A stretch of DNA of 21,002 nucleotides from PALSA-607 sp036510735 (GTDB lineage Bacteria > Actinomycetota > Actinomycetes > Acidothermales > Acidothermaceae): positions 1 through 21,002 of the forward strand of contig DATCDK010000252.1 in NCBI GenBank assembly GCA_036510735.1. The letters run 5' to 3'. Shown here piece after piece: positions 7,875-14,706 of the stretch (position 1 is its first letter; each line of letters starts with the position of its first letter). The notes under the pieces are model-generated. The model saw only the letters and a program-made list of their open reading frames with translations, was not told the origin of the DNA and searched no databases. The position numbers and the translations under genes were made by a program.

Positions 7875-9285
7875 AGCCGGTGTAGCCGCCGACGGACGGC
7901 GACTGGAGCAGGAAGTAGCTGCCCTGCGAAAACGCTGCTTGCCCCGACGCAGTTTGCATCTCGGCAGCGAGTTGGTCGAGGGGGGGTAGGACGGCTTCGA
8001 CCGTTGGTTTGCCGGTATCGGCATCGAGTTTGACGACATCGAGGTGCTGGTTGTCCGCAGGCGATAGGAAATCGCCGAACGGCGGATCGGGCGTCGTCAG
8101 CCACAGACCGTCGTGCTCGTCGCCGACAACGGAGTTGGTCCCGGCCTGAAGAGTCGGCTCCGGTGTGTGAAACGCGACCCGCGCCGTCGGGCCGTCGAAG
8201 CGCCACAGACTTAGCTGGGTGCCGCTGCTATTTGGTCGAATGCCCGCCCAAACGTGACCGGCGTCGGCGACCAGCCAGTCGACAGCGTCGCTCGGGCTCG
8301 GCACCACGGTGGTGACTACGTGTGACCCAGGCACAACGTGGAACACGGTGCCTGCAACTGGCGAGCCTTCGATCGAGTTGCCTAGCCACAGTCCGTCGCC
8401 GTTCGCAGCCATGATCGGGCGGTATAGCTGCGGCGTGCGAACCACATCCTCGACCTTCCCGGTTGTGGTCGAGACCTGAATCGCCTCGGGCCCATTGCTC
8501 GTGTCCACGTCGTAAACCCACATTGAGCCGCCGCCGTAAGCGACTACCGGATAGGTGTCGGACGCCTCACTGATCCGCATGACGACCGGGCCTGTCTTTG
8601 GCGTTCCGGTCTTCGGGTCAGTCACGGTAATCGCAATCGACGTGGTGAAAGCGAGGGAACCACCGTCGGGATTGATGACGTCAATGGCGACCCGTTCACC
8701 GGACAGCTCCGGATCGGCGCAACTTCCTGTCGTCACTGCACCGAGCGTCAACGTGGCGGCGTCGGTTGGCGTGCGGATGCATGGCACGTTTGGGTCGGTC
8801 GACGTGACGGCGCCGGTCAGCAGCATCGACCCGGAGTCCGTCGAGAGTCCGAAGAACGTGTACGTACTGGGCAGTGCGACCCTGGAGACGTTCGGCGGCA
8901 AGGTTGTGCTCGGTGGAATTGATGACGGCGCGACGACAGCGGAGGCGATCGAAGTCGGCGACGGTGAAGCTACTGTCGAACTCGCAGCAGGTGACGTCGG
9001 TGGTGTTGTCGTTGGCGCTGCCGTTGCTGCGGCGGTCGCGGGGTTGCTCGAGGTGACTGCTGGGCCGATAGGCCCCGACGACGTGTCATTGCCGGCAAGT
9101 GCCGTTGCCGCGATTGCGATTCCCGCTACGCAGACTGCGGCACTCGACCCGACCGCGATGCCACGCCGGCGACTGCGGCGGCGCATCCGATCCTGTACGG
9201 CGACCACCGGATCGCCAGCCGCAACGGGGACGCCCGCGCGATCACGAAGAGCCGCGCGCAGTCGCTCTTCCATGTCGTCGGTCAT
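7840..9285 (-). CDS. Membrane-anchored ECF sigma partner with large extracytoplasmic domain (putative anti-sigma factor)
   Basis: The 481-residue product has a short charged cytoplasmic N-terminus (MEERLRAALRDRAG, RRRSRRRG), one membrane span at about 42-64 and a long Ser/Thr/Pro/Ala-rich linker (about 66-135). A C-terminal extracytoplasmic domain follows. Its recurring blade-like stretches (GGGSMWVYDVDTSN, NGDGLWLGN, DAGHVWAGI, EHDGLWLTT) resemble a beta-propeller. Its ATG overlaps the sigma-factor stop by 4 nt (ATGA), so translation is coupled. Such genes directly after a SigE-family ECF gene usually encode the regulator that holds the sigma factor, but no zinc-binding HxxxCxxC motif is present, so anti-sigma activity is inferred from position and topology. 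The 3' end overlaps the convergent membrane gene by 35 nt. Confidence 0.85.
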   Translation of the reverse strand: MTDDMEERLRAALRDRAGVPVAAGDPVVAVQDRMRRRSRRRGIAVGSSAAVCVAGIAIAATALAGNDTSSGPIGPAVTSSNPATAAATAAPTTTPPTSPAASSTVASPSPTSIASAVVAPSSIPPSTTLPPNVSRVALPSTYTFFGLSTDSGSMLLTGAVTSTDPNVPCIRTPTDAATLTLGAVTTGSCADPELSGERVAIDVINPDGGSLAFTTSIAITVTDPKTGTPKTGPVVMRISEASDTYPVVAYGGGSMWVYDVDTSNGPEAIQVSTTTGKVEDVVRTPQLYRPIMAANGDGLWLGNSIEGSPVAGTVFHVVPGSHVVTTVVPSPSDAVDWLVADAGHVWAGIRPNSSGTQLSLWRFDGPTARVAFHTPEPTLQAGTNSVVGDEHDGLWLTTPDPPFGDFLSPADNQHLDVVKLDADTGKPTVEAVLPPLDQLAAEMQTASGQAAFSQGSYFLLQSPSVGGYTGFTQLLRVMPLP

Positions 9286-9776
9286 CGCTGGTCCTCCGTC
9301 CTGATCGCCGTCCCGACGAGTGCCCGCAGCCGCGCGAGTCCCTTTGCGGTCTGACTTCGCACCGTGCCGACCGTGATGTCCAGGCACGCCGCGATTTCGC
9401 TCTCGGTCATGCCTTCGTAGAACCGCAGCACCAGCACGGCCCGCTGCCGCGGCGCCGTCTCCTGCAACGCCCGCCACACGGCGTCCCGATCTGCGTGGTG
9501 GCTTGTGAGGTCTGGAGCGCCGGCTTCGGGGACGTTCGCGGTCGCCTCTTCACGGAAGCGTCGCAATCGCGAGCGGCTGATCAAGACGTTGACCATCACC
9601 CGCTGCACGTACGCGTCCGGTTCGGTGACCGGCTGTCGCCGCCAGGCCGCACAACACCGCGCCAACGCCTCCTGCACCAGGTCCTCGGCGGCGAGCTGGC
9701 TGCCCGTCAGTAGATATCCCCGGCGGAGCAGCTGTGGATAGCGGGCTCGCACGAAAGCGGCGAGCTCGTCGTCCAC
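9282..9776 (-). CDS. SigE-family ECF RNA polymerase sigma factor
   Basis: The 164-residue product is an extracytoplasmic-function sigma factor that directs RNA polymerase to a stress or signal regulon. Sigma region 2 (about 8-75) shows the -10 recognition helix SQLAAEDLVQEALARCCAAW and DAYVQRVMVNVLIS. Region 4 (about 105-155) shows PRQRAVLVLRFYEGMTESEI and the helix-turn-helix CLDITVGTVRSQTAKGLARL. There is no C-terminal extension. Translation starts at GTG 9776, with a GGGGG-containing ribosome site that is part of a duplicated 12-nt element. The stop overlaps the ATG of the membrane partner by 4 nt. The gene is divergent from hrcA across 145 nt. The regulon is unknown. Confidence 0.95.
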   Translation of the reverse strand: MDDELAAFVRARYPQLLRRGYLLTGSQLAAEDLVQEALARCCAAWRRQPVTEPDAYVQRVMVNVLISRSRLRRFREEATANVPEAGAPDLTSHHADRDAVWRALQETAPRQRAVLVLRFYEGMTESEIAACLDITVGTVRSQTAKGLARLRALVGTAIRTEDQR

Positions 9777-9778
9777 TA

Positions 9779-9805
9779 CACCCCCTTTTATGGCACCCCC
9801 TTTTA
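9779..9805. repeat. Duplicated 12-nt element containing the sigma-factor ribosome site
   Basis: On the minus strand TAAAAGGGGGTG occurs twice (9805-9794 and 9790-9779) separated by 3 nt, a 15-nt period. The proximal copy provides the AGGGGG ribosome site for GTG 9776. The distal copy has the same sequence but its GTG leads nowhere. Confidence 0.9.
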
Positions 9806-9860
9806 CGCGCTTAGACGCATGGCCACGTCATTTCTATGCCTAAGCGTCTCGCGCCGTACA

Positions 9861-9887
9861 CTGGCACTCGGGCCAAAGGAGTGCCAG
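9861..9887. promoter_or_regulatory. CIRCE operator (HrcA binding site) upstream of hrcA
   Basis: CTGGCACTC (9861-9869) and GAGTGCCAG (9879-9887) form a perfect 9-bp inverted repeat with a 9-nt spacer. This matches the CIRCE layout TTAGCACTC-N9-GAGTGCTAA with compensating changes in the two outer pairs of each arm. A -10-like TACACT (9857-9862) overlaps the left arm, so bound HrcA would block its own promoter. It lies 35 nt before the hrcA start. Confidence 0.92.
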
Positions 9888-9905
9888 ACGGGCGCCAGAC
9901 GGGGC

Positions 9906-9913
9906 AAGGGAGG
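9906..9913 (+). promoter_or_regulatory. Shine-Dalgarno AAGGGAGG deciding the hrcA start
   Basis: AAGGGAGG lies 8 nt before ATG 9922. It overlaps the in-frame GTG at 9913, which therefore cannot be the start it serves. Confidence 0.8.
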
Positions 9914-9921
9914 TGGAACGC

Positions 9922-10941
9922 ATGCTCGACGATCGCAAGCTCGATGTGCTGCGCGCCATCGTCCAGGACTTTGTCTCCACGAACGAGCCGGTGGGTTCCA
10001 AGGCCTTGGTCGAGCGGCACCACCTCGGGGTCTCGCCCGCGACCGTGCGCAACGACATGGCCGCGTTGGAAGAAGAGGGCTACATCGCCCAGCCCCACAC
10101 CAGCGCCGGTCGGGTGCCGACCGACAAGGGCTACCGGCTCTTTGTCGACCGGTTGTCGACCGTCAAGCCACTGAGCAGTGCGGAGCGCCGCGCAATAGAA
10201 CAGTTCCTCGACGGCGCGCTCGACCTCGACGACGTGGTGTCGCGAACCGTTCGATTGCTGGCCCAGCTGACGCGGCACGTCGCCGTCGTCCAGTACCCGA
10301 TCCTCGACCGATCCTCTGTGCGGCACCTCGAGCTGATCAAGCTCAGCGACACGCGGCTGATGCTTGTCCTGATCACCGACACGGGCCGCGTCGAGCAGCG
10401 GCAGGTCGACCTGCCTGGCTTGATCGACGAGCGCACTGTCAGCGATCTACGTGCGCGTCTCAATCAGCGCATCGCCGGTCGGCCGATTCACGACGTCCCG
10501 AATGATCTGGCCGATCTCGCCGAAGCCGAACCGCCGGCCACACGTGGCAACGCCTCGGCCGTCGTTGCCGTACTCCTCGCGTCACTTGTCGAGCGGAGGG
10601 AAGAGCGCGTCGTCGTCGGCGGCGCGTCGAACCTCACACGGTTGGCGCTCGACTTCCCAGACTCGGTTCATCCGGTGCTCGAAGCACTCGAAGAGCAGGT
10701 CGTGCTCATTCGGCTGTTGGGCGAAGCAAGCAGGCCCACCGAGGTCACCGTGCGGATCGGCGACGAGAACTCGCACGAGGGTCTGCGATCGACCTCGATC
10801 GTGAGTGCGACGTACGGCTCTGGCAGTCGAGCTCTCGCCAGTCTTGGGGTGCTCGGTCCGATGCGGATGGACTATCCGGGCACCATGGCGGCTGTCGGCG
10901 CGGTCGCACGTTATGTCGGACGGATTCTCGCCGAGTCCTGA
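9922..10941 (+). CDS. hrcA: Heat-inducible transcription repressor HrcA
   Basis: HrcA binds CIRCE operators and represses chaperone genes (in actinobacteria mainly groE and its own operon), with its folding monitored by GroEL. The 339-residue product has an N-terminal winged helix (about 1-70: VGSKALVERHHLGVSPATVR, NDMAALEEEGYI, SAGRVPTDKGYR), then the GAF-like and dimerisation regions with HLELIKLSDTRLMLVL and the conserved C-terminal LGVLGPMRMDYPGTMAAV. ATG 9922 is set by the AAGGGAGG ribosome site. A CIRCE element upstream indicates autoregulation. dnaJ follows after 37 nt and rsmE after that, the standard actinobacterial hrcA-dnaJ-rsmE group. Confidence 0.97.
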   Translation: MLDDRKLDVLRAIVQDFVSTNEPVGSKALVERHHLGVSPATVRNDMAALEEEGYIAQPHTSAGRVPTDKGYRLFVDRLSTVKPLSSAERRAIEQFLDGALDLDDVVSRTVRLLAQLTRHVAVVQYPILDRSSVRHLELIKLSDTRLMLVLITDTGRVEQRQVDLPGLIDERTVSDLRARLNQRIAGRPIHDVPNDLADLAEAEPPATRGNASAVVAVLLASLVERREERVVVGGASNLTRLALDFPDSVHPVLEALEEQVVLIRLLGEASRPTEVTVRIGDENSHEGLRSTSIVSATYGSGSRALASLGVLGPMRMDYPGTMAAVGAVARYVGRILAES

Positions 10942-10955
10942 AGTACCGAAGTACT
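10942..10955 (+). other. Small hairpin between hrcA and dnaJ
   Basis: AGTAC-CGAA-GTACT directly after the hrcA stop forms a 5-bp stem with a 4-nt loop. It has no T run, so it is not a terminator. It could be an mRNA processing or stability element, or chance. Confidence 0.35.
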
Positions 10956-10978
10956 AACGACGCAACAGGGAGTGACCG

Positions 10979-12103
10979 GTGGCGCGCGACCATTACGCGA
11001 TCCTCGGCGTGCGCAAGGACGCACCGCCCGAGGAGATCAAGCGCGCGTACCGGCGGTTGGCTAGACAGCTGCACCCTGACGTCAATCCCGATGCGGAGAC
11101 GCAGGAGCGCTTCAAGGAGATCACCGCGGCTTACGAGGTGTTGTCCGACCCGAGCAAGCGACAGCTCTACGACATGGGCGGCGATCCGCTGTCGGCGTCC
11201 GGCAATAACCCTTTCAACGCAGGGTTCGGCGGTCTCGGCGACATCATGGACGCGTTCTTCGGTGGCGGTGCGAGCCGTGGCCCGCGGACCCGTACGCGCA
11301 AGGGCAACGACGCGCTGATCCATGTCGAGATCGACCTGGTTGAAGCGGTGTTCGGCGTCACTCGCGAGCTCAACATCGAGACGGCCATCGTGTGCGCGAC
11401 CTGCAACGGCGCTGGCACTGCGTCGGGCACACATCCCGAAACGTGTCAGGTATGCAAGGGCCGGGGTGAGGTCAGTCAGGTGACCCGGTCGTTCCTTGGT
11501 CAGGTCATGACGTCGCGACCATGCCCGCAGTGCGCCGGCGTTGGCACGGTCATCCGGCACCCATGCCCGGAGTGTTCGGGTGACGGCCGGGTGCGGGCAC
11601 GGCGCACGGTCGAGGTCGGCATCCCCGCCGGTGTCGAGCACGGCATGAGGCTGCGGCTGACCGGCGAGGGCGAGGTTGGTCCGGGCGGCGGGCCGCCCGG
11701 CGACCTCTACGTCGAGATCGAGGAGCGCAAGCACCCGACCTTCGAGCGGCACGGCGTCGACCTGCATGCAGCAGTTCCGGTGCCGATGACCGCGGCCGCC
11801 CTGGGCACTTCGCTGAAGGTCGAGACCCTCGACGGCCCGGTCGACATCGACGTGAAGCCCGGCACGCAGTCCGGCACTGTGATCCCGTTGCGCGGCCGTG
11901 GCGTTCCCCGCCTTCGCTCGAACAGCCGCGGTGACCTGCACGTTCATCTCGAGGTGACGACGCCAACGAAACTCGACGGGGAGCAGGAAGAGTTGGTGCG
12001 CAAACTTGCGAGCCTGCGCGGCGAGGAGTCACCGGACGGCGCCTTCAAGGCCGCGGCTCCTGGACTTTTCGGCCGCATCCGCGACGCGTTCAACGGCCGC
12101 TGA
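10979..12103 (+). CDS. dnaJ: Chaperone DnaJ (type I Hsp40, hrcA-linked copy)
   Basis: DnaJ delivers unfolded clients to DnaK and stimulates its ATPase. The 374-residue product is a complete type I protein. It has a J domain (1-66) with HPD at 32-34, a Gly/Phe-rich linker (FGGLGDIMDAFFGGG), a zinc domain with four CxxCxGxG repeats (CATCNGAG, CQVCKGRG, CPQCAGVG, CPECSGDG), and the C-terminal substrate-binding and dimerisation domains. GTG 10979 follows a GGGAG ribosome site by 6 nt. Actinobacteria often carry two dnaJ genes, one with dnaK-grpE-hspR and one with hrcA. This is the hrcA-linked form, and co-transcription implies heat control through CIRCE. rsmE follows after 6 nt. Confidence 0.97.
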   Translation: MARDHYAILGVRKDAPPEEIKRAYRRLARQLHPDVNPDAETQERFKEITAAYEVLSDPSKRQLYDMGGDPLSASGNNPFNAGFGGLGDIMDAFFGGGASRGPRTRTRKGNDALIHVEIDLVEAVFGVTRELNIETAIVCATCNGAGTASGTHPETCQVCKGRGEVSQVTRSFLGQVMTSRPCPQCAGVGTVIRHPCPECSGDGRVRARRTVEVGIPAGVEHGMRLRLTGEGEVGPGGGPPGDLYVEIEERKHPTFERHGVDLHAAVPVPMTAAALGTSLKVETLDGPVDIDVKPGTQSGTVIPLRGRGVPRLRSNSRGDLHVHLEVTTPTKLDGEQEELVRKLASLRGEESPDGAFKAAAPGLFGRIRDAFNGR

Positions 12104-12109
12104 GCCGTC

Positions 12110-12868
12110 TTGACCGCACCGCTCTTCTTCGCGGACGTCGACCGGCTCGCCGCTGCAGAAATCGGCGACGTCGTTGAACTCGGCGGCGCCGAAGGTCGGC
12201 ACGCCGCAACGGTCCGTCGGCTCGTGGCCGGCGAGCGACTCGATCTATCGGACGGCGCGGGGTTGCTGTGCGTGGCGGAAGTGACCGCCGTCCAGGGTCA
12301 GGTCTTGCACGCCCGCGTACTCGAGCGCACGCTGATGCCGCGGCAGGCGCCCCGCATCACGGTTGTCCAGGCACTGGCCAAGGGCGACCGCGACGAGCGC
12401 GCCGTCGAAACCATGACCGAGGTCGGCGTCGACGTCATCGTGCCGTGGCAGGCATCCCGGTCGATCGTGCGCTGGGATTCGCCGCGCGCGCAGAAGGCCG
12501 TCACGCGATGGCGCACGACCGCTCGTGAAGCCGCGAAGCAGGCGCGACGACCCTGGCTGGTCGACGTCGCGCTGCTCGAATCGACGTCCGCGGTAGTGGC
12601 GCGGCTCGAGTCTGTGGTGCGGGCCGGTGGGGTTGCCGTCGTCCTGCACGAGGCGTCAGATCAGCCATTTCGGTCGCTCGCGATTCCGGCCGACGGCGAG
12701 ATCGTGCTGGTCGTCGGTCCTGAGGGCGGGATCGCCGACGACGAGGTCGCCGCGTTCGAAGCAGCCGGTGCCATCGTCCGCCGCCTTGGTCCGACCGTGC
12801 TGCGCACGTCAACAGCAGGCACCGTCGCGGCCGCCATCGTGATGGCGAACTCCGGCCGCTGGGGCTGA
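12110..12868 (+). CDS. rsmE: 16S rRNA (uracil-1498-N3)-methyltransferase RsmE
   Basis: RsmE methylates N3 of U1498 in the decoding region of 16S rRNA, acting on the assembled 30S subunit with S-adenosylmethionine. The 252-residue product has the N-terminal PUA-like domain (LFFADVDRL, GGAEGRHAATVRRL) and a C-terminal SPOUT/trefoil-knot domain with KGDRDERAVETMTEVGVDVI, LVVGPEGGIADDE and RLGPTVLRTSTAG. The start is a rare TTG at 12110, 6 nt after the dnaJ stop with no clear ribosome site, so translation is probably coupled to dnaJ. The stop faces a minus-strand gene only 8 nt away, with a perfect palindrome at the junction. Confidence 0.95.
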   Translation: MTAPLFFADVDRLAAAEIGDVVELGGAEGRHAATVRRLVAGERLDLSDGAGLLCVAEVTAVQGQVLHARVLERTLMPRQAPRITVVQALAKGDRDERAVETMTEVGVDVIVPWQASRSIVRWDSPRAQKAVTRWRTTAREAAKQARRPWLVDVALLESTSAVVARLESVVRAGGVAVVLHEASDQPFRSLAIPADGEIVLVVGPEGGIADDEVAAFEAAGAIVRRLGPTVLRTSTAGTVAAAIVMANSGRWG

Positions 12869-12872
12869 CCGA

Positions 12873-12888
12873 ACCGTCAGCTGACGGT
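12873..12888. terminator. 16-bp perfect palindrome at the convergent rsmE / GerMN-gene junction
   Basis: ACCGTCAG-CTGACGGT is self-complementary and can fold as a 6-bp stem with an AGCT loop on either strand. A short T run (12896-12899) follows on the plus strand. It may act as a weak bidirectional terminator. It contains the stop codon of the minus gene. Confidence 0.4.
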
Positions 12889-14019
12889 GAAGGTTTTGTC
12901 GTCGAGGTAGGTAACGGAGCCGTCTTTCGCCGAAGTCTCGTAGGCCCGGATCGCGTATTTCCCTGGCGCGAGGCCCTCGAGTGTGACGCTCCACAGGCCA
13001 CGGTTGGGCGCACCCAGGTCGGCGTTGACACTTCCGGTCTTGAGGACACCGCCGTTGCTACGCAGCTGCCATGTGACGGTGCCCTCAAAGACGCTCGCCT
13101 CGCCGGTGATATTGACGGACGACGCGACGGTCGCGTTTTCGAGAGGTGCCGTGATCCACACGTGGCCCCACACCTGCCACGCCGGCAGCGCAGTCACGGT
13201 CCCGGGCGCAGTTGCGGATGCGGATGCAGGTGGGCTCGAGCTTGCGGTCCCGCCCAGTGGGGTGCCCCACAGGGAGGTCACCGGCACGCCCGCGATCTGC
13301 AGCTGGAGGCTGTCGATCTTTGGCGCGGCGGCGATGATGGTGTACAGCAACTGCTGCGCGCTGATGGCCGCCTCATTCGCGGGCCCGTTGCTCGCCTCGC
13401 TCGACAGGTTCACAACCGCCGTCGTGCTGTTCACGATGTTGGCCGACAGCAACGTGGTGCCGGCTGGCCAGTAGCTGGTGTAGTCCGGATCCTGTGCCGG
13501 AGTCGCGAGCATCGCGTCGACGGCGTCCTTGACGAAGGTGTGCTGCGGCGACGACGGCCAGACCGCACGCTCGCGGAACAGCAGCTGCTGGGGGTCCTTG
13601 CGCTTGTCGACGTAGTAGACCCAGACCGGGTAGCTGCTGGGCGCCGACGAAGCCGGCGGGGACGAGACGGTCGGAGTTGCGGGCGGCACGACTGGCGCCG
13701 ATGCCGCGGGGGTGGGCGACGACGCGGCGGCGGCGGTGGCCGCGGGGTGGTTCGGAGTACCGGATTTGTTCTGCGCAATCGCGACGCCGATGATCGCGAC
13801 CGCTGCTGTTGCGAGCCCGGCGCCGCCGATCTGGAACGCGCGCACCCAGTTGCGCCGCGTCGGGCGCTGGGCGCGGATCTTCTCGCGAATCATCGCGAGC
13901 CCATCGGCGGACGGCGTGATGGCTCGGGCTTCGCGCGCGAGCACTTCGCGCAGGCGCCGCGCAGTCTGGTCGTCGGCGGAGGCGTCGTCGGGGTCGAACG
14001 GACCCGGGCGGTCGCTCAT
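12877..14019 (-). CDS. Membrane-anchored GerMN + Gmad2 domain protein, partner of ECF sigma factor
   Basis: The 380-residue product has a cytoplasmic N-terminus (about 1-60) with the helical stretch RRLREVLAREARAITPSADG, one membrane span (about 62-83) and a Pro/Ala/Ser-rich linker (about 90-130). A GerMN domain follows (about 131-240; YPVWVYYVDKRKDPQQLLF, then the LLSANIVNSTTAVVNLS core). A C-terminal Gmad2 immunoglobulin-like domain completes it (about 285-380; WITAPLENATVASSVNITG, FEGTVTWQL). GerMN and Gmad2 are known from spore-germination and cell-envelope proteins and probably bind envelope components. Its ATG overlaps the sigma stop by 4 nt (ATGA). By position and topology it is likely the sensor/anti-sigma for that factor; this is inference, and no zinc anti-sigma motif is seen. 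Confidence 0.9.
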   Translation of the reverse strand: MSDRPGPFDPDDASADDQTARRLREVLAREARAITPSADGLAMIREKIRAQRPTRRNWVRAFQIGGAGLATAAVAIIGVAIAQNKSGTPNHPAATAAAASSPTPAASAPVVPPATPTVSSPPASSAPSSYPVWVYYVDKRKDPQQLLFRERAVWPSSPQHTFVKDAVDAMLATPAQDPDYTSYWPAGTTLLSANIVNSTTAVVNLSSEASNGPANEAAISAQQLLYTIIAAAPKIDSLQLQIAGVPVTSLWGTPLGGTASSSPPASASATAPGTVTALPAWQVWGHVWITAPLENATVASSVNITGEASVFEGTVTWQLRSNGGVLKTGSVNADLGAPNRGLWSVTLEGLAPGKYAIRAYETSAKDGSVTYLDDKTFTVS

Positions 14020-14567
14020 GGCGTGATCTCCAAAATGGTGCGAAGGGCGGCCAGGCCACGGGATGCGTGGCTCTTGACGGCGCCCTGACTGATGCCGAGG
14101 GTGTCGGCTATTTGGGCCTCCGAGAGGTCGGAGTAGTACCGCAGCAGGAGGGTTTCCCGCTGCCGGCGAGGTAGTGCGTGGATCGCCCGCATGAGCTGGT
14201 CACGTTCGGTTGCGGCTACGGCGAAATGCTCTGCACTCGGGACGTCGGGTGGTGGCGTCTGCGGATATTTCGCCACCACTGCGCGGTGCCGCAACGCCGA
14301 CCGGGAGCGGTTGACGATCGCCTGCCGCAGGTAGGCCAGTGCCTTCTCCGGGTCACGCAGGCGGCTCCAGCTGCCGTGCATCGCGACGAAGGCGTCCTGG
14401 ACGACTTCCTCGGCAGTGCCGACGTCGCCCACCAACATGGCGGAAAGGCGCACCAGCCCCGCGTAGTGAGCGCGATACAACTCGACGACTGCTTCGTCTG
14501 CGGTGGCCGTCTCGAATTGGCCCAGCAAGGTTCGGCTCCCCGGGCGGCTCAAGAGTGCGGCGGTCAT
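14016..14567 (-). CDS. SigE-family ECF RNA polymerase sigma factor (second in window)
   Basis: The 183-residue product is an ECF sigma factor. Region 2 (about 28-95) includes VELYRAHYAGLVRLSAMLVG, TAEEVVQDAFVAMHGSW and LAYLRQAIVNRSRSALR. Region 4 (about 125-175) includes LPRRQRETLLLRYYSDLSEA and the helix-turn-helix TLGISQGAVKSHASRGLAAL. ATG 14567 has no Shine-Dalgarno. An ECF-like promoter whose -10 ends about 8 nt upstream suggests a leaderless mRNA, although TTG 14528 with GGGGAG before it is an alternative start. The stop overlaps the ATG of the GerMN-domain partner. It interrupts the rsmE-to-phoH spacing on the opposite strand. Confidence 0.94.
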   Translation of the reverse strand: MTAALLSRPGSRTLLGQFETATADEAVVELYRAHYAGLVRLSAMLVGDVGTAEEVVQDAFVAMHGSWSRLRDPEKALAYLRQAIVNRSRSALRHRAVVAKYPQTPPPDVPSAEHFAVAATERDQLMRAIHALPRRQRETLLLRYYSDLSEAQIADTLGISQGAVKSHASRGLAALRTILEITP

Positions 14568-14573
14568 ACGGAT

Positions 14574-14617
14574 ACGACGCGCATCCGGATGGGTCGGTTT
14601 ACCGGAGAGGTTTACCG
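14574..14617 (-). promoter_or_regulatory. Candidate ECF promoter with duplicated CGGTAAACC element
   Basis: On the minus strand CGGTAAACC occurs twice (14617-14609 and 14604-14596, 13-nt period). The proximal GGTAAACC is followed after exactly 16 nt by CGTCGT (14579-14574). That resembles the GGAAC-N16-CGTC pattern of ECF promoters, with an altered -35. The sigma ATG at 14567 would lie at or next to the transcript start. Confidence 0.4.
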
Positions 14618-14706
14618 CATGGCGGCCCTCCCGCGCGCGGGTACGATGGAGAGGTCACGTCACCGAGGACCGAAAGCAGGCGCGAGCAGGCCCTACCGGC
14701 CGATCC

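Noticed and set aside
8555..9304. 249-codon plus-strand open frame
   Set aside because: It is antisense to the sigma-partner gene; the Val/Ala-rich sequence mirrors that gene's Thr/Pro/Ala linker.
9808..9846. CGCTTAG and CTAAGCG inverted repeat, 25 nt apart, between the sigma gene and hrcA
   Set aside because: Seven-base arms at this distance are weak, and no known operator matches.
14503..14706. Upstream extension of the PhoH-family gene
   Set aside because: It overlaps the start of the sigma gene on the other strand and reads as low-quality Arg-rich sequence; ATG 14707 gives a family-typical length.
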